Assembly: GCF_004310295.1 (NCBI RefSeq)
Contig: NZ_SISB01000015.1
Span: 58,639 to 122,638 of the forward strand
Direction of reading: 5' to 3'
DNA length: 64,000 bases
Source of the DNA: Pseudomonas sp. BGI-2
GTDB lineage: Bacteria; Pseudomonadota; Gammaproteobacteria; Pseudomonadales; Pseudomonadaceae
Shown: positions 1-9,713 of the stretch, piece after piece
How positions within the stretch are numbered: position 1 is the first letter of the stretch
Layout: the number at the start of each line of letters is the position of its first letter
Notes under the pieces: model-generated
Seen by the model: only the letters and a program-made list of their open reading frames with translations
What the model was told of the DNA's origin: nothing
The model's database searches: none
Position numbers and translations under genes: made by a program

Positions 1-240
1 CCGCCCAATCACCACGTCGCCGCCCTGTAGCTCAGGGTCGAGCAAACGCAGATAAGCCACCAGCCGATCCCCTTCCCACGCCATCAAATGGCAAGTGTCA
101 CCTTCCAGATCCTGGCCATCGACATCCTGATATGCGCATTTCTGTTCGACGACGAACACCTCCGCGCGCAGCTGCAGAATGGCGTACAGCTGCTCTTTAC
201 CCAGATCGCTGTGGTGTTTGCAGACCCAATCGATTGTCAT
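1..240 (-). CDS. elaA: ElaA-type GNAT acetyltransferase, C-terminus cut by window edge
   Basis: The reverse strand reads from an ATG at 238-240 without a stop to the window edge (80 codons). It begins MTIDWVCKHHSDLGKEQLYA and continues with an LQLRAEVFVVEQKCAYQDVDG stretch (R/F-V-V-E-Q, then D-x-D-G-D), the N-terminal signature of ElaA-like GCN5-related N-acetyltransferases, followed by the start of the central beta strands (HLMAWEGDRLVAYLRLL). ElaA proteins are about 150 residues, so roughly half is present. Their natural substrate is poorly defined. The gene diverges from the binding-protein gene at 498, with a 257-bp gap in which I see no clear regulatory element. Family assignment is fairly safe; function beyond acyl-CoA-dependent acetylation is not known. 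Confidence 0.8.
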   Translation of the reverse strand, partial: MTIDWVCKHHSDLGKEQLYAILQLRAEVFVVEQKCAYQDVDGQDLEGDTCHLMAWEGDRLVAYLRLLDPELQGGDVVIGR

Positions 241-497
241 TTTCACTTTCCTTGAGCAACGTCGTTCCGATACTAAGCGCCCCGGCGAAATATGTCTTTA
301 TGGCGAAGAAATTTGTGACAAAGGCCAAAATGCCACCATTCATTTCGCGCGGAACTGTCTTCTTTGTGTAATCTGCGATGAAGCGCTGTGCAGTGGCTCC
401 AATGAGCTAATGTTGAGTACCTGAGTGTCGGTACACGGGTCTTGGAGTTTTGGCAGAAAAATACGCCGGGCAGCCCGCCCGCTAAGGATTTTCTAGC

Positions 498-1235
498 ATG
501 CCGCGATTGCATCGAGCGTTTGCTTTGATTGGATTGCTGTTGCTGGCCCAGAGCGCGGCAGCGGAAAGGCTGCGTCTGGTCGCCGACGCCTGGCCACCCT
601 TTACCGACGCCACGCTGGTCAACGGAGGCTTGGCCACCGACATTGTCAGCACCGCGCTGGCCCGGGCCGGTTACGCCAGTGATTTCGAACAGGTGCCTTG
701 GGCGCGAGCGTTGCTCGGGTTGGGTGAAGGTCGTTACGACGTGCTGGTCAACGCCTGGTACACCGACGAACGCACCAAACTGGGCCAGTTCTCCGGCGAA
801 TATCTGCTCAACCGCGTGCGCTTTCTCAAGCGCAAGGACGCGCCGATCGAGTTCAGTAATCTGCAGCAACTGCACACCTATCCGATTGCGGTGGTGCGCG
901 GTTACGCCTACTCATCGGAATTCGATGAAGACGTGTCGTTGCAGAAAGTCCCCGTGCATAACTTCGCCATGGCCGTGCGGATGGTCGCGGCGGACCGGGT
1001 CAAGTTGACGCTTGAAGACGAGTACGTCGCCCGTTATTACCTTGCGCGGGAATCCTCCAAGGTGCGCAATGCCGTGGAGTTCCTGCCCAAGGCGTTGAGC
1101 GAGAACAGCCTGCATATCTTGGTTAGCCTGAAAAATCCGCAGCATAAGCAAATCGTCGCCAACTTCGATCGCGAGATTGCCGAGATGAAGGCTGATGGGA
1201 GCTATGAGCGGTTGATGAAGCAGCATGGGATGTGA
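498..1235 (+). CDS. Periplasmic amino-acid-type solute-binding protein (SBP_bac_3 family)
   Basis: A 245-residue protein with a clear Sec signal peptide (charged start, then ALIGLLLLAQSAAA, cleavage near residue 22). The mature part starts RLRLVADAWPPFTD, the usual opening strand of family-3 solute-binding proteins, and continues with VPWARALLGLGEGRYDVLVNAW, typical of ABC-type polar amino acid binding proteins and their stand-alone relatives. AAGGA lies 9 bases before the ATG. No permease or ATPase gene is adjacent, so this is an orphan binding protein or one that serves a distant transporter or sensor. The ligand cannot be read from the sequence. It is followed at once by a REP doublet and the convergent yccS. 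Confidence 0.8.
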   Translation: MPRLHRAFALIGLLLLAQSAAAERLRLVADAWPPFTDATLVNGGLATDIVSTALARAGYASDFEQVPWARALLGLGEGRYDVLVNAWYTDERTKLGQFSGEYLLNRVRFLKRKDAPIEFSNLQQLHTYPIAVVRGYAYSSEFDEDVSLQKVPVHNFAMAVRMVAADRVKLTLEDEYVARYYLARESSKVRNAVEFLPKALSENSLHILVSLKNPQHKQIVANFDREIAEMKADGSYERLMKQHGM

Positions 1236-1266
1236 GGATTGGTTTTTGTGGTGAGGCTGATGGCGC

Positions 1267-1334
1267 CTTCGCGGGCAAGCCTCGCTCCTACAGAGATCGC
1301 GTAAGTCCTGTAGGAGCGAGGCTTGCCCGCGAAG
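1267..1334. repeat. REP doublet, class A
   Basis: Two inverted copies of the class A REP core (GTAGGAGCGAGGCTTGCCCG, reading out into CGAAG) face each other around a 20-base loop. This is the commonest palindrome in the window and sits between the convergent ends of the binding-protein gene and yccS. Confidence 0.9.
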
Positions 1335-1358
1335 AGGCCCGCCCAGCCACCACAGATC

Positions 1359-3542
1359 TCAGGCCTCGCTGGTGTCCTTGATGAGATGCGCCGCCAACGT
1401 CCGCAACGGCCCCAACTGCCGACAGATCAACGCCAACTGCGTTTGCACCAACCGCTGCCCTTCATCGATTTCATCCGGCATCTGCTCAAGCGTATTGGCC
1501 AGCGCCTCTTCCGCATCGCTCTGAATCGCAATCGGCTGTTTGCTCGCCAGCCCTTGGGCTATTTCATCGATGCTGGCCGCCAGGCTCACACCCGCGCCGT
1601 CGATCAAGTGCTCGCGAACATCCGGCGGTAGTTGGGTTTCACGGTGCGCACCCAATCCGGACAGATAACTGAGCAAGGTGTGCGACAGCACCAGGAACCG
1701 AAACCCGACATCCGCTTCCTTACGAAAATGCCCCGGTTCCATGAGCATGTTGGCCAGCGTCGTCGACAGTGCCGCGTCAGCGTTGTGCGCGTTGCGTCGG
1801 GCCAGGCGATATGCCAGGTCGTCGCTTTTGCCGGCGGCGTATTGCTGCATGATCTGGCGCAGGTAAATGCTGTTGCAGGTCAGGGTGTTCGCCAGCACTT
1901 TGTTCAGGCGTCGGCCCTGCCAGTCCGGCAGGAACAGGAACACCGCGAGCCCGGCGATCAGGCTGCCGAGCAAGGTGTCGAACAGTCGCGGCAGGAACAG
2001 CCCATAACCATCCCCGACCTGATTGAAGCAGAACAGCACCATCAAGGTGATCGCGGCAGTGGCCAAGGTGTAGCGGGTGGTGCGGTTGATAAAGAACACC
2101 ACCCCGGCAGCGATCGCGAAGCACGACTGGACCAAGGGGTTGGGGAACAGGTCGAACAGCGCCCAGGCCACCGTCAGGCCAATTGCGGTGCCGATGATCC
2201 TCTGCCCGAGTTTGCGCCGGGTGGCGCCGTAGTTCGGCTGGCAGACGAAAAGCGTGGTGAGGATGATCCAGTAACCTTGCGACGGGTGAATCAAATGCAC
2301 CATGCCGTAGCCGATGCTCAGCGCCAGGGGCAGACGCAGTGCATGACGGAACAGCAGCGACGTCGGGGTCAGCTGCGTGCGCAAGCGAATCCACACATCC
2401 TTGAGACTGCGCGGGGAGCGGTCGAGCAGGCTGCTGTCGGTGGCGTCGGCCAGGGCGTCGGGGTTGCTGGCGTCACTGAGCAATCGGTCGAGCGTGCCGA
2501 GGTTGGCCGCCAGTGCCCGCAAGGAACGCAGCAAGCCGCGCCAGGCCGGGTTGCTCTGGGTACGCAGGTGTTCGATGGCGGCGTGCAGGTCGCTCAACGC
2601 TTCGGCGAAGCTGGCGTCATAGATGAACGGCTGGCGCATCTGGATTGATTCGGCCAGCGCCCGGCAGGCCTTGCCTTGCTGGCGCAGCAGGCGCTGACAG
2701 CGGAACAGCACGTCGCTGTGGAAGAACGCCTCGGCCAGCGCGTTGTAAGGGTAGTGCGAAGAGCTGGCGCGCTCGTGGATGTCTTGAGCGAGGAAGTACA
2801 GCTTGAGGTAACGGCTGACTTTCGAGCCCGGCCGACCGTTGCCGACCCGGTGCAGGATGATTTCCTTGGCCGCGTTGAGCGCCGCCACCACCCGACCGTT
2901 TTGCTGGGCCAGTTCCAGTCGGCGCGCTTCCACGTCCATCTGTCGGATCGGCTCGAACAGCGACGCCTTGAGTTTCAAGTAATAACCCAACTCACGGAAC
3001 AACCGCGCCAGGCTCTGCTGCACCGGCTGGTTGGAAAACATTGCCTGCCACAGCACCGAGAGCAAACCGTACCAGGCGGCGCCGGCCACCAGCAGCACCG
3101 GTTCGTGCCAGAAGTCGGTGACCGCGCCGCCGCGCTGGTCCACGCCGATCATGGTGTAGACCGACAGAATCAACGTCGCCGAGGCAATCGCACCATAGCG
3201 TTCGCCCAATGCGCCGAGCATGGTCAGGCAGAAGGCGGCGAGGGCGAAGGCGATGATGAAAAAGACGGGATAAGGGAACAGCAGTTCGACCGACAGCGCG
3301 GCGACCAGAAAACACACCAGCGTCACGGCCAGCGCGTTGAGACGACCCTGCCAACTGTCGTCGGTCTCGGCCAGAGCGCTGGCGATGATGCCCAGGAACA
3401 ACGGGATCAGCAGCCCCATTTCATCCTGGTACCAACAGACGGCCATGCTGCCGGTCAGAGCGATGAACACCCGCACGCTGTAGCTGAATTTATCCAGCGC
3501 CCAGAGACGGCGCAGAGACTGACGAAATGAGGTCGATGACAT
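1359..3542 (-). CDS. yccS: YccS/FUSC-family inner-membrane protein
   Basis: A 727-residue integral membrane protein with two blocks of about five to six hydrophobic helices (roughly residues 20-165 and 395-520), each followed by a long soluble segment. This duplicated layout is that of the YccS/YhfK branch of the fusaric-acid-resistance-like (FUSC) family, whose members are close to 720 residues. The second block contains the conserved run SIGYGMVHLIHPSQGYWIIL and CQPNYGATRRKLGQRIIGT. The family is annotated as putative efflux or aromatic-acid carriers, but the substrate of YccS itself is unproven. GGAAGG precedes the ATG by about 11 bases. Downstream genes lie beyond REP elements, so it is probably monocistronic. 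Confidence 0.85.
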   Translation of the reverse strand: MSSTSFRQSLRRLWALDKFSYSVRVFIALTGSMAVCWYQDEMGLLIPLFLGIIASALAETDDSWQGRLNALAVTLVCFLVAALSVELLFPYPVFFIIAFALAAFCLTMLGALGERYGAIASATLILSVYTMIGVDQRGGAVTDFWHEPVLLVAGAAWYGLLSVLWQAMFSNQPVQQSLARLFRELGYYLKLKASLFEPIRQMDVEARRLELAQQNGRVVAALNAAKEIILHRVGNGRPGSKVSRYLKLYFLAQDIHERASSSHYPYNALAEAFFHSDVLFRCQRLLRQQGKACRALAESIQMRQPFIYDASFAEALSDLHAAIEHLRTQSNPAWRGLLRSLRALAANLGTLDRLLSDASNPDALADATDSSLLDRSPRSLKDVWIRLRTQLTPTSLLFRHALRLPLALSIGYGMVHLIHPSQGYWIILTTLFVCQPNYGATRRKLGQRIIGTAIGLTVAWALFDLFPNPLVQSCFAIAAGVVFFINRTTRYTLATAAITLMVLFCFNQVGDGYGLFLPRLFDTLLGSLIAGLAVFLFLPDWQGRRLNKVLANTLTCNSIYLRQIMQQYAAGKSDDLAYRLARRNAHNADAALSTTLANMLMEPGHFRKEADVGFRFLVLSHTLLSYLSGLGAHRETQLPPDVREHLIDGAGVSLAASIDEIAQGLASKQPIAIQSDAEEALANTLEQMPDEIDEGQRLVQTQLALICRQLGPLRTLAAHLIKDTSEA

Positions 3543-3662
3543 GAAGTGCGAAGGCCTTCCGAGGCAATGCCGCTAAATTGAGCCAGTAATGACGCCGACG
3601 CAATGGCGCCGATCACATCTGACAGCAAAATCTGTTCCTTTAACCAACACCACATCACCTAT

Positions 3663-3687
3663 GCGGGAGCGAGCCTGCTCGCGATGA
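3663..3687. repeat. Single REP half-site, class B-like
   Basis: One copy of a REP core (GGGAGCGAGCCTGCTCGCGA) without its inverted partner, in the yccS upstream region. Confidence 0.7.
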
Positions 3688-3725
3688 GGCCGGCACATGC
3701 AACATCGATGTTGCCTGTTAGGACG

Positions 3726-3842
3726 CCTTCGCGGGCAAGTCGGATCGCCGCACCGCTCGCTCCTACAAGTTTTGCGTCATTTCAAAATTGGCGTATGACC
3801 TGTAGGAGCGAGCGGTGCGGCGATCCGACTTGCCCGCGAAGA
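3726..3842. repeat. REP doublet, class A variant with extended stem
   Basis: Inverted pair of class A REPs in which the core is lengthened by an extra block (GCGGTGCGGCGATCCGACTT between GAGC and GCCCGCG). The same extended arm recurs at 11,373-11,413 and, in a shorter form, near 13,205. The 316-base gap 3,543-3,858 contains this doublet, the single REP at 3,663 and the yccS promoter region, and no gene. Confidence 0.85.
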
Positions 3843-3858
3843 ACGATGACGCGGTATA

Positions 3859-5037
3859 TCAGACGTATTGCGCGGCGGCGTAGCCGGAGGCCCAGGCCCA
3901 CTGGAAGTTGAAGCCGCCTAGGTGTCCGGTCACGTCGAGCACTTCGCCGATGAAGTACAACCCCGGGCTTTTCAGCGATTCCATGGTCTTGGACGACACT
4001 TCGTGAGTATCGACGCCACCCAAGGTCACTTCGGCAGTGCGATAGCCTTCAGTCCCGGCAGGAACCACTTTCCAGCTCGCCAGTTTCTCGGCGATGTCGG
4101 CGATTTCGGCGTGGGTGTACTGCTTCATCGGTTTGGAGACGAACCAGTTGTCCGCCAGCAGGCTGGCCATCTTCTTGGTGAAGACTTCACCGAGCAGGGT
4201 TTTCAACTCGCTGTTCGGACGCTCGGCTTGCTGCTGTTGCAACCAGGTCGGCACGTCGTGGTCCGGCATCAGGTTGATCTCAACCGTGTCGCCGGATTCC
4301 CAGAACGAGGAGATCTGCAAAATCGCCGGTCCGCTGAGGCCGCGATGGGTGAACAGGATGTTCTCGCGAAAGCTCTGGTCGTTGCAGCTCACCAGGCAAT
4401 CAACCGACGTGCCGGACAGCTCGGTGCAAAGCTCCTTAAGCTGATCGGTGATGGTGAATGGCACCAGGCCGGCGCGGGTCGGCAGCAAGTCGTGGCCGAA
4501 TTGCTTGGCGACCTGATAACCGAAGCCGGTGGCGCCCAGGGTCGGGATCGACAGACCGCCCGTGGCGATCACCAGCGATTCACAGGTGATCTGGCCCAGC
4601 GTAGTGTCCAGAAGATAACCGCTTTCGAGTTTCTCAATGGTCTGGATTGACGTGTCCAGGTGCAGGCTCACGCCGACCTGATCGCACTCATTGAGCAGCA
4701 TCTCCAGGATGTCGCTGGATTTGTTATCGCAGAACAACTGGCCGAGTTTCTTCTCGTGGTACGGCACGCCGTGCTTGGCGACCATGCCGATGAAATCCCA
4801 CTGGGTGTAGCGCGCCAGTGCGGATTTGCAGAAGTGTTCGTTCTGCGAGAGAAAATTGCCAGGTTCGGTGTACATGTTGGTGAAATTGCAGCGGCCACCG
4901 CCCGACATCAGGATTTTCTTGCCGGCCTTGTTCGCATGGTCGAGCAACATCACCTTGCGCCCTCGCCCGGCGGCGGTCAGCGCACACATCAACCCTGCGG
5001 CGCCAGCGCCAATGATCACGACTTCGGTAGAGCGCAA
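3859..5037 (-). CDS. HI0933/YhiN-family FAD-dependent oxidoreductase
   Basis: A 392-residue flavoprotein. Near the N-terminus is the dinucleotide-binding loop VVIIGAGAAGLMCALTAAGR, followed by GGGRCNFTN, the hallmark of the HI0933 (YhiN) family; near the C-terminus is GLYFIGEVLDVTGHLGGFNF and WAWASGYAAA, the second flavin-contact region. The physiological substrate of the family is unknown. I chose the TTG at 5,035-5,037 because GAGGA stands 7 bases before it and translation then starts just ahead of the FAD loop. A longer frame runs up to 5,091, but its first residues are encoded by the REPIN at 5,057-5,165 and are not homologous to the family. dbpA lies upstream on the same strand, separated only by that REPIN. 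Confidence 0.85.
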   Translation of the reverse strand: MRSTEVVIIGAGAAGLMCALTAAGRGRKVMLLDHANKAGKKILMSGGGRCNFTNMYTEPGNFLSQNEHFCKSALARYTQWDFIGMVAKHGVPYHEKKLGQLFCDNKSSDILEMLLNECDQVGVSLHLDTSIQTIEKLESGYLLDTTLGQITCESLVIATGGLSIPTLGATGFGYQVAKQFGHDLLPTRAGLVPFTITDQLKELCTELSGTSVDCLVSCNDQSFRENILFTHRGLSGPAILQISSFWESGDTVEINLMPDHDVPTWLQQQQAERPNSELKTLLGEVFTKKMASLLADNWFVSKPMKQYTHAEIADIAEKLASWKVVPAGTEGYRTAEVTLGGVDTHEVSSKTMESLKSPGLYFIGEVLDVTGHLGGFNFQWAWASGYAAAQYV

Positions 5038-5056
5038 AACGGTGTCCTCACACAAT

Positions 5057-5165
5057 GATCGTTCCCACGCTCTGCGTGGGAATGCCGCCATGGACGCTCT
5101 GCGTCCGCCGTTATGTGACGCGGAGCGTCACGGGATGCATTCCCACGCAGAGCGTGGGAACGATC
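5057..5165. repeat. Full-length REPIN, class C (RAYT-type), copy 1
   Basis: A 109-bp element with perfect inverted ends (GATCGTTCCCACGCTCTGCG ... and its complement) and two inner hairpins. It is the reverse complement of the element at 55,792-55,900 with a single mismatch by my alignment. It begins 4 bases after the dbpA stop codon and ends just before the Shine-Dalgarno of the next gene. The same terminal palindrome flanks the RAYT gene at 46,115-46,648. Confidence 0.9.
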
Positions 5166-5169
5166 AGGG

Positions 5170-6555
<1,386 letters not shown>

Positions 6556-6655
6556 GGGACTGGCCTGCAAAACAAAATGTCGCGCAGTGTATCAGTCCCG
6601 CGCGCTCTACCTGCAACTTCTGGACGAACGCAAACCTGTGGCGATGGGGATTTAC

Positions 6656-6799
6656 TGTGGCGAGGGGATTCATCCCCGTTGGGGTGCGCAGCGCCCCCTT
6701 TTAATCTGGCGCCTCGGTGGGTCAGATCAACCTTCTCAGGATTGCTGCGCAATCCAACGGGGATGAATCCCCTCGCCACAGATAAATCCCCTCGCCACA
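6656..6799. repeat. Class D palindromic repeat (GGGGATGAATCCCC type)
   Basis: A large imperfect palindrome between dbpA and the efflux gene. Its arms carry GTGGCGAGGGGATTCATCCC followed by CGTTGGG; the right arm has a further partial copy of the outer sequence. Only one locus of this class occurs in the window. Function unknown; it could act as a transcription end for both flanking genes. Confidence 0.75.
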
Positions 6800-6809
6800 A
6801 GTGCCTTGT

Positions 6810-8237
6810 TCAATGTTCGATGTGCTGTTCCGGACGTTTGACGCGCCGTCCGTCTTCCTTTGAGAGCTGCGAGAAGATCGTCGCGGCCAGCATCGCCATG
6901 ATTCCGACCGTGACAAACGTCAGCTGGAAAGCCCCTAGAATTGTGTCCACACCGTCGTTGCCGATCTCTGCGGTAAAGCCGCCGAGCAAGGCGCCGGCGC
7001 AGGCAACGCCGAGGCTCAGGGACAATTGCGCGACCACCGACAGCAGGCTGTTGCCGCTGCTGGCGCTGGCGTCGTCGAGGTCGATCAGGGTCACGGTGTT
7101 CATTGCGGTGAACTGCAAGGAGTTGATCGCGCCGAGAATCGCCAGCATCCCCAGCAGCAGCCAGTAAGGCGTCTGCTCGCTGACCAGGCCCATGCTCGCG
7201 AGCATGAGTCCCAGCGCCAGGGTGTTGCCGGTGAGCACGATGCGATAACCCAGGCGCTCGATCAGCGGCCGCGCCACCGACTTGGCGACCATGGCCGCAG
7301 CCGCCAGCGGCAACATGCTCATCCCGGCCTGGGACGGCGAGTAACCCAGCGCCACTTGCAGCAGCAACGGCACGAGGAACGGCAAGGCGCCGCTGCCCAG
7401 GCGGGCGAACAGGTTGCCGAGGATGCCCACGGCAAACGTCCGGGTCTTGAACAGCGAAGGCGCGAACAGCGGATTATCGATGTGCCCGGCGCGCAACCAA
7501 TACGCCGCCAGACACGCCATGCCGCCGAACAGCAGCAACATCACCCGCAAGTGCGGCAGGTGCAGTTCGCCGAGGCCTTCCATGGCGATGGTGATCAGCA
7601 CCATCGCCGCACCGAACAGCAAGAAACCGAGGCTGTCGAAACGCGTGCGTTCGCTGCCCCGCAGGTCGGGGATGAACTTCCACACGGCGTAGCAACCGAC
7701 AGCGCCCACCGGCAGGTTGATCAGGAAAATCCAGTGCCAGGTCAGGTATTCGACCATCCAGCCGCCCATGGTCGGGCCGATCAACGGGCCGAGCAGGCCG
7801 GGAATGGTGATGAAGCCCATGATCCGCACCAGTTCCGAGCGCGGATAAGCGCGTAACACCACTAATCGCCCGACCGGCAGCATCAGCGCGCCGCCCAGGC
7901 CTTGGATCACCCGCGCGCCGATCAGCATGTTCAGGGTGCTCGACAACGCGCAGAGCAATGAGCCGAGGCTGAACAGCAGAATGGCGCCGAAGAAAATTTT
8001 CTTGGTGCCGAAACGGTCGGCGATCCAGCCGGAGGCGGGGATCAATAATGCGACGGTGAGCATGTAGGCGATGATCACGCCCTGCATGCGCAGCGGATCT
8101 TCGGCGAGATCTCGGGCCATGGCGGGCAGGGCGGTGTTGAGAATGGTGCCGTCGAGGGATTGCATGAAGAAAGCGATGGCGACGACCCACGGCACCCAGC
8201 GGGCGGTGACAGCGTCGAGAGGCAGGCGGTTGGGCAT
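6810..8237 (-). CDS. mdtD: DHA2-type MFS multidrug efflux transporter, MdtD-like
   Basis: A 475-residue major-facilitator protein with about 14 hydrophobic segments. The N-terminus WVPWVVAIAFFMQSLDGTIL and LNTALPAMARDLAEDPLRMQ is the DHA2 signature (motif D1), with motif A around GWIADRFGTKKIFFGAILLF and motif C in the fifth helix (GLLGPLIGPTMGGWMVEYL). Length and N-terminus agree best with the MdtD subgroup (E. coli MdtD is 471 residues), drug:proton antiporters of uncertain substrate. AAGAGG precedes the ATG. There is no adjacent mdtABC or two-component system, so the MdtD name rests on sequence similarity alone. Confidence 0.82.
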   Translation of the reverse strand: MPNRLPLDAVTARWVPWVVAIAFFMQSLDGTILNTALPAMARDLAEDPLRMQGVIIAYMLTVALLIPASGWIADRFGTKKIFFGAILLFSLGSLLCALSSTLNMLIGARVIQGLGGALMLPVGRLVVLRAYPRSELVRIMGFITIPGLLGPLIGPTMGGWMVEYLTWHWIFLINLPVGAVGCYAVWKFIPDLRGSERTRFDSLGFLLFGAAMVLITIAMEGLGELHLPHLRVMLLLFGGMACLAAYWLRAGHIDNPLFAPSLFKTRTFAVGILGNLFARLGSGALPFLVPLLLQVALGYSPSQAGMSMLPLAAAAMVAKSVARPLIERLGYRIVLTGNTLALGLMLASMGLVSEQTPYWLLLGMLAILGAINSLQFTAMNTVTLIDLDDASASSGNSLLSVVAQLSLSLGVACAGALLGGFTAEIGNDGVDTILGAFQLTFVTVGIMAMLAATIFSQLSKEDGRRVKRPEQHIEH

Positions 8238-8279
8238 GGGACCTCTTGTCAGTGTGAATCAGGGAGTCCGTGGTGACTT

Positions 8280-8370
8280 CTTCGCGGGCAAGCCTCGCTC
8301 CTACAGGTTCAGCATCGGCCGAAAAACCTGCGACAACCCCCGATCCCGTAGGAGCGAGGCTTGCCCGCAA
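8280..8370. repeat. REP doublet, class A
   Basis: Inverted pair of class A REP cores in the 138-base gap between the MFS gene and the PmbA-like gene. Confidence 0.9.
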
Positions 8371-8375
8371 AGCTT

Positions 8376-9713
8376 TTACAGGGTCAACGTGAGTCGGCTG
8401 ACGAGCGCCCCCGGCAACAACGCGGAGGCAGTCGCTCGCTGGCTGTACGTGCTGGCCGACAACATCAATTCGCGTTCCTGGGTCAACGCTTCCAGCTGCG
8501 ATCCCAGCAAGCTGTAAGCACTGTCATCAAACCGCATGGTGCTGACCGGCGCCTGAATCTCGCCGTTCTCGACCCAGAAGGTCGCAAACCGCGTCATGCC
8601 GGTCAGGCGCGCCGCCGGTTGGTCCGAATAGTTCAGGTACCAGAGGTTGCTGATGTACAAACCAGTGCCCAGTTGCTTGAGAATCTCTGCGTCAGGCATC
8701 GCGCCCGCCGCCATGTTCACTGCGCTTGGCATTTCACCGCCGCTGGCGCCGTTGGCGGTCAGGCCGTACTCGGCCGCACTGCGTGAACTGACCATCTGCG
8801 CGCCGGCCTTGCCGTTGACGATCAACCCCAAATCGCTGCGCGGATAACCTTCGCCGGAGAATGCGGGGCTCAACGAACCGCTGACCTTTTCATCGACCGA
8901 CACCAACGGGCTGAACGCACTGTCGCCCGCGTAAAGCTTCTGCAGCGGACTGTTTTTGCTGGCAATCGACTGTGCCGAGAAACCGCCCCAGCCCAGCATG
9001 TCCATGATTTCGCCCAGGGCTGCAGGCGCCAGGTAGGCGCGGTACTGACCCGGCGCCAGGGTGCGTTGCGGTCTGCCCAGGAATGCCAATTGCTCGCGTG
9101 CCTGCGCAAAGCGTTTGGCAAACCCTTCGCTGTTCCAGTCGTGCCCGGCGTAGCTGGCCTTCACCGCTTGGCCGTTTTCGTGGAACAAGCTGAAATCGAA
9201 ATTGAAGCTGTTGGCCTGATGCCAACCGAACGCGCCCGAGGAACTGGCGAAACCACGGCTGATCGGCCCGGCGGCATAGAAGCCCACCAGATCCAGCCCT
9301 TCGGCCGCCTGGGTGATTTCGGCCACCACCTGTTCGGTGTCCGGCAGCGGATGTTCCTGCACGTTCTTGCTCTGCCAGTCGTTGTGGTTGAGCAGCAGGT
9401 ACGGATCCTGCGGCAGCAATGGCAAGGTTTCGCGCAGCTGTTGCAGACCTTCGGCCAGTCGCTGAACGTCGACTTCCGCATCACCGGCCAGGGTGATGTT
9501 GAGGTCGGCGTGGCGCCCCTCGTTGATCAGTTTGAAACCGACACTCGCCTGCTGCACCTGACCGGCCTGACGAACCTTGGCGTGGTTGAAGCGCACGAAG
9601 GCCGACGATTCGGCGGCGTAGCTGAGGGTGAATTGTTCCGGCTTGCGAATCGCATCGCGCAGCCAGTTGACCAAAGCCTTGAACGACTCGGCCTGATTGT
9701 TTGAAGTACTCAT
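8376..9713 (-). CDS. TldD/PmbA-family protein, PmbA-like partner
   Basis: A 445-residue member of the TldD/PmbA (U62) family. Family features include SSGAFGWHQANSFNFDFSLF in the middle and SGSLSPAFSGEGYPRSDLGL with the glycine-rich C-terminal half (ISNLWYLNYSDQPAARLTGM, TRFATFWVENGEI). It lacks the HExxxH zinc motif, as PmbA/TldE subunits do. Start is the ATG at 9,711-9,713, which overlaps the stop of the upstream gene by one base (TGATG), so the pair is translationally coupled and very likely forms a heteromeric protease like TldD-TldE. The reading frame continues far upstream but only antisense to, and inside, the partner gene. Substrate unknown. Confidence 0.85.
   Translation of the reverse strand: MSTSNNQAESFKALVNWLRDAIRKPEQFTLSYAAESSAFVRFNHAKVRQAGQVQQASVGFKLINEGRHADLNITLAGDAEVDVQRLAEGLQQLRETLPLLPQDPYLLLNHNDWQSKNVQEHPLPDTEQVVAEITQAAEGLDLVGFYAAGPISRGFASSSGAFGWHQANSFNFDFSLFHENGQAVKASYAGHDWNSEGFAKRFAQAREQLAFLGRPQRTLAPGQYRAYLAPAALGEIMDMLGWGGFSAQSIASKNSPLQKLYAGDSAFSPLVSVDEKVSGSLSPAFSGEGYPRSDLGLIVNGKAGAQMVSSRSAAEYGLTANGASGGEMPSAVNMAAGAMPDAEILKQLGTGLYISNLWYLNYSDQPAARLTGMTRFATFWVENGEIQAPVSTMRFDDSAYSLLGSQLEALTQERELMLSASTYSQRATASALLPGALVSRLTLTL

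Noticed and set aside
5038..5091. Upstream extension of the YhiN-type flavoprotein (MAAFPRRAWERS...)
   Set aside because: The residues are encoded by a REPIN and recur as spurious peptides beside other class C elements; TTG 5,035 with GAGGA is a better start.
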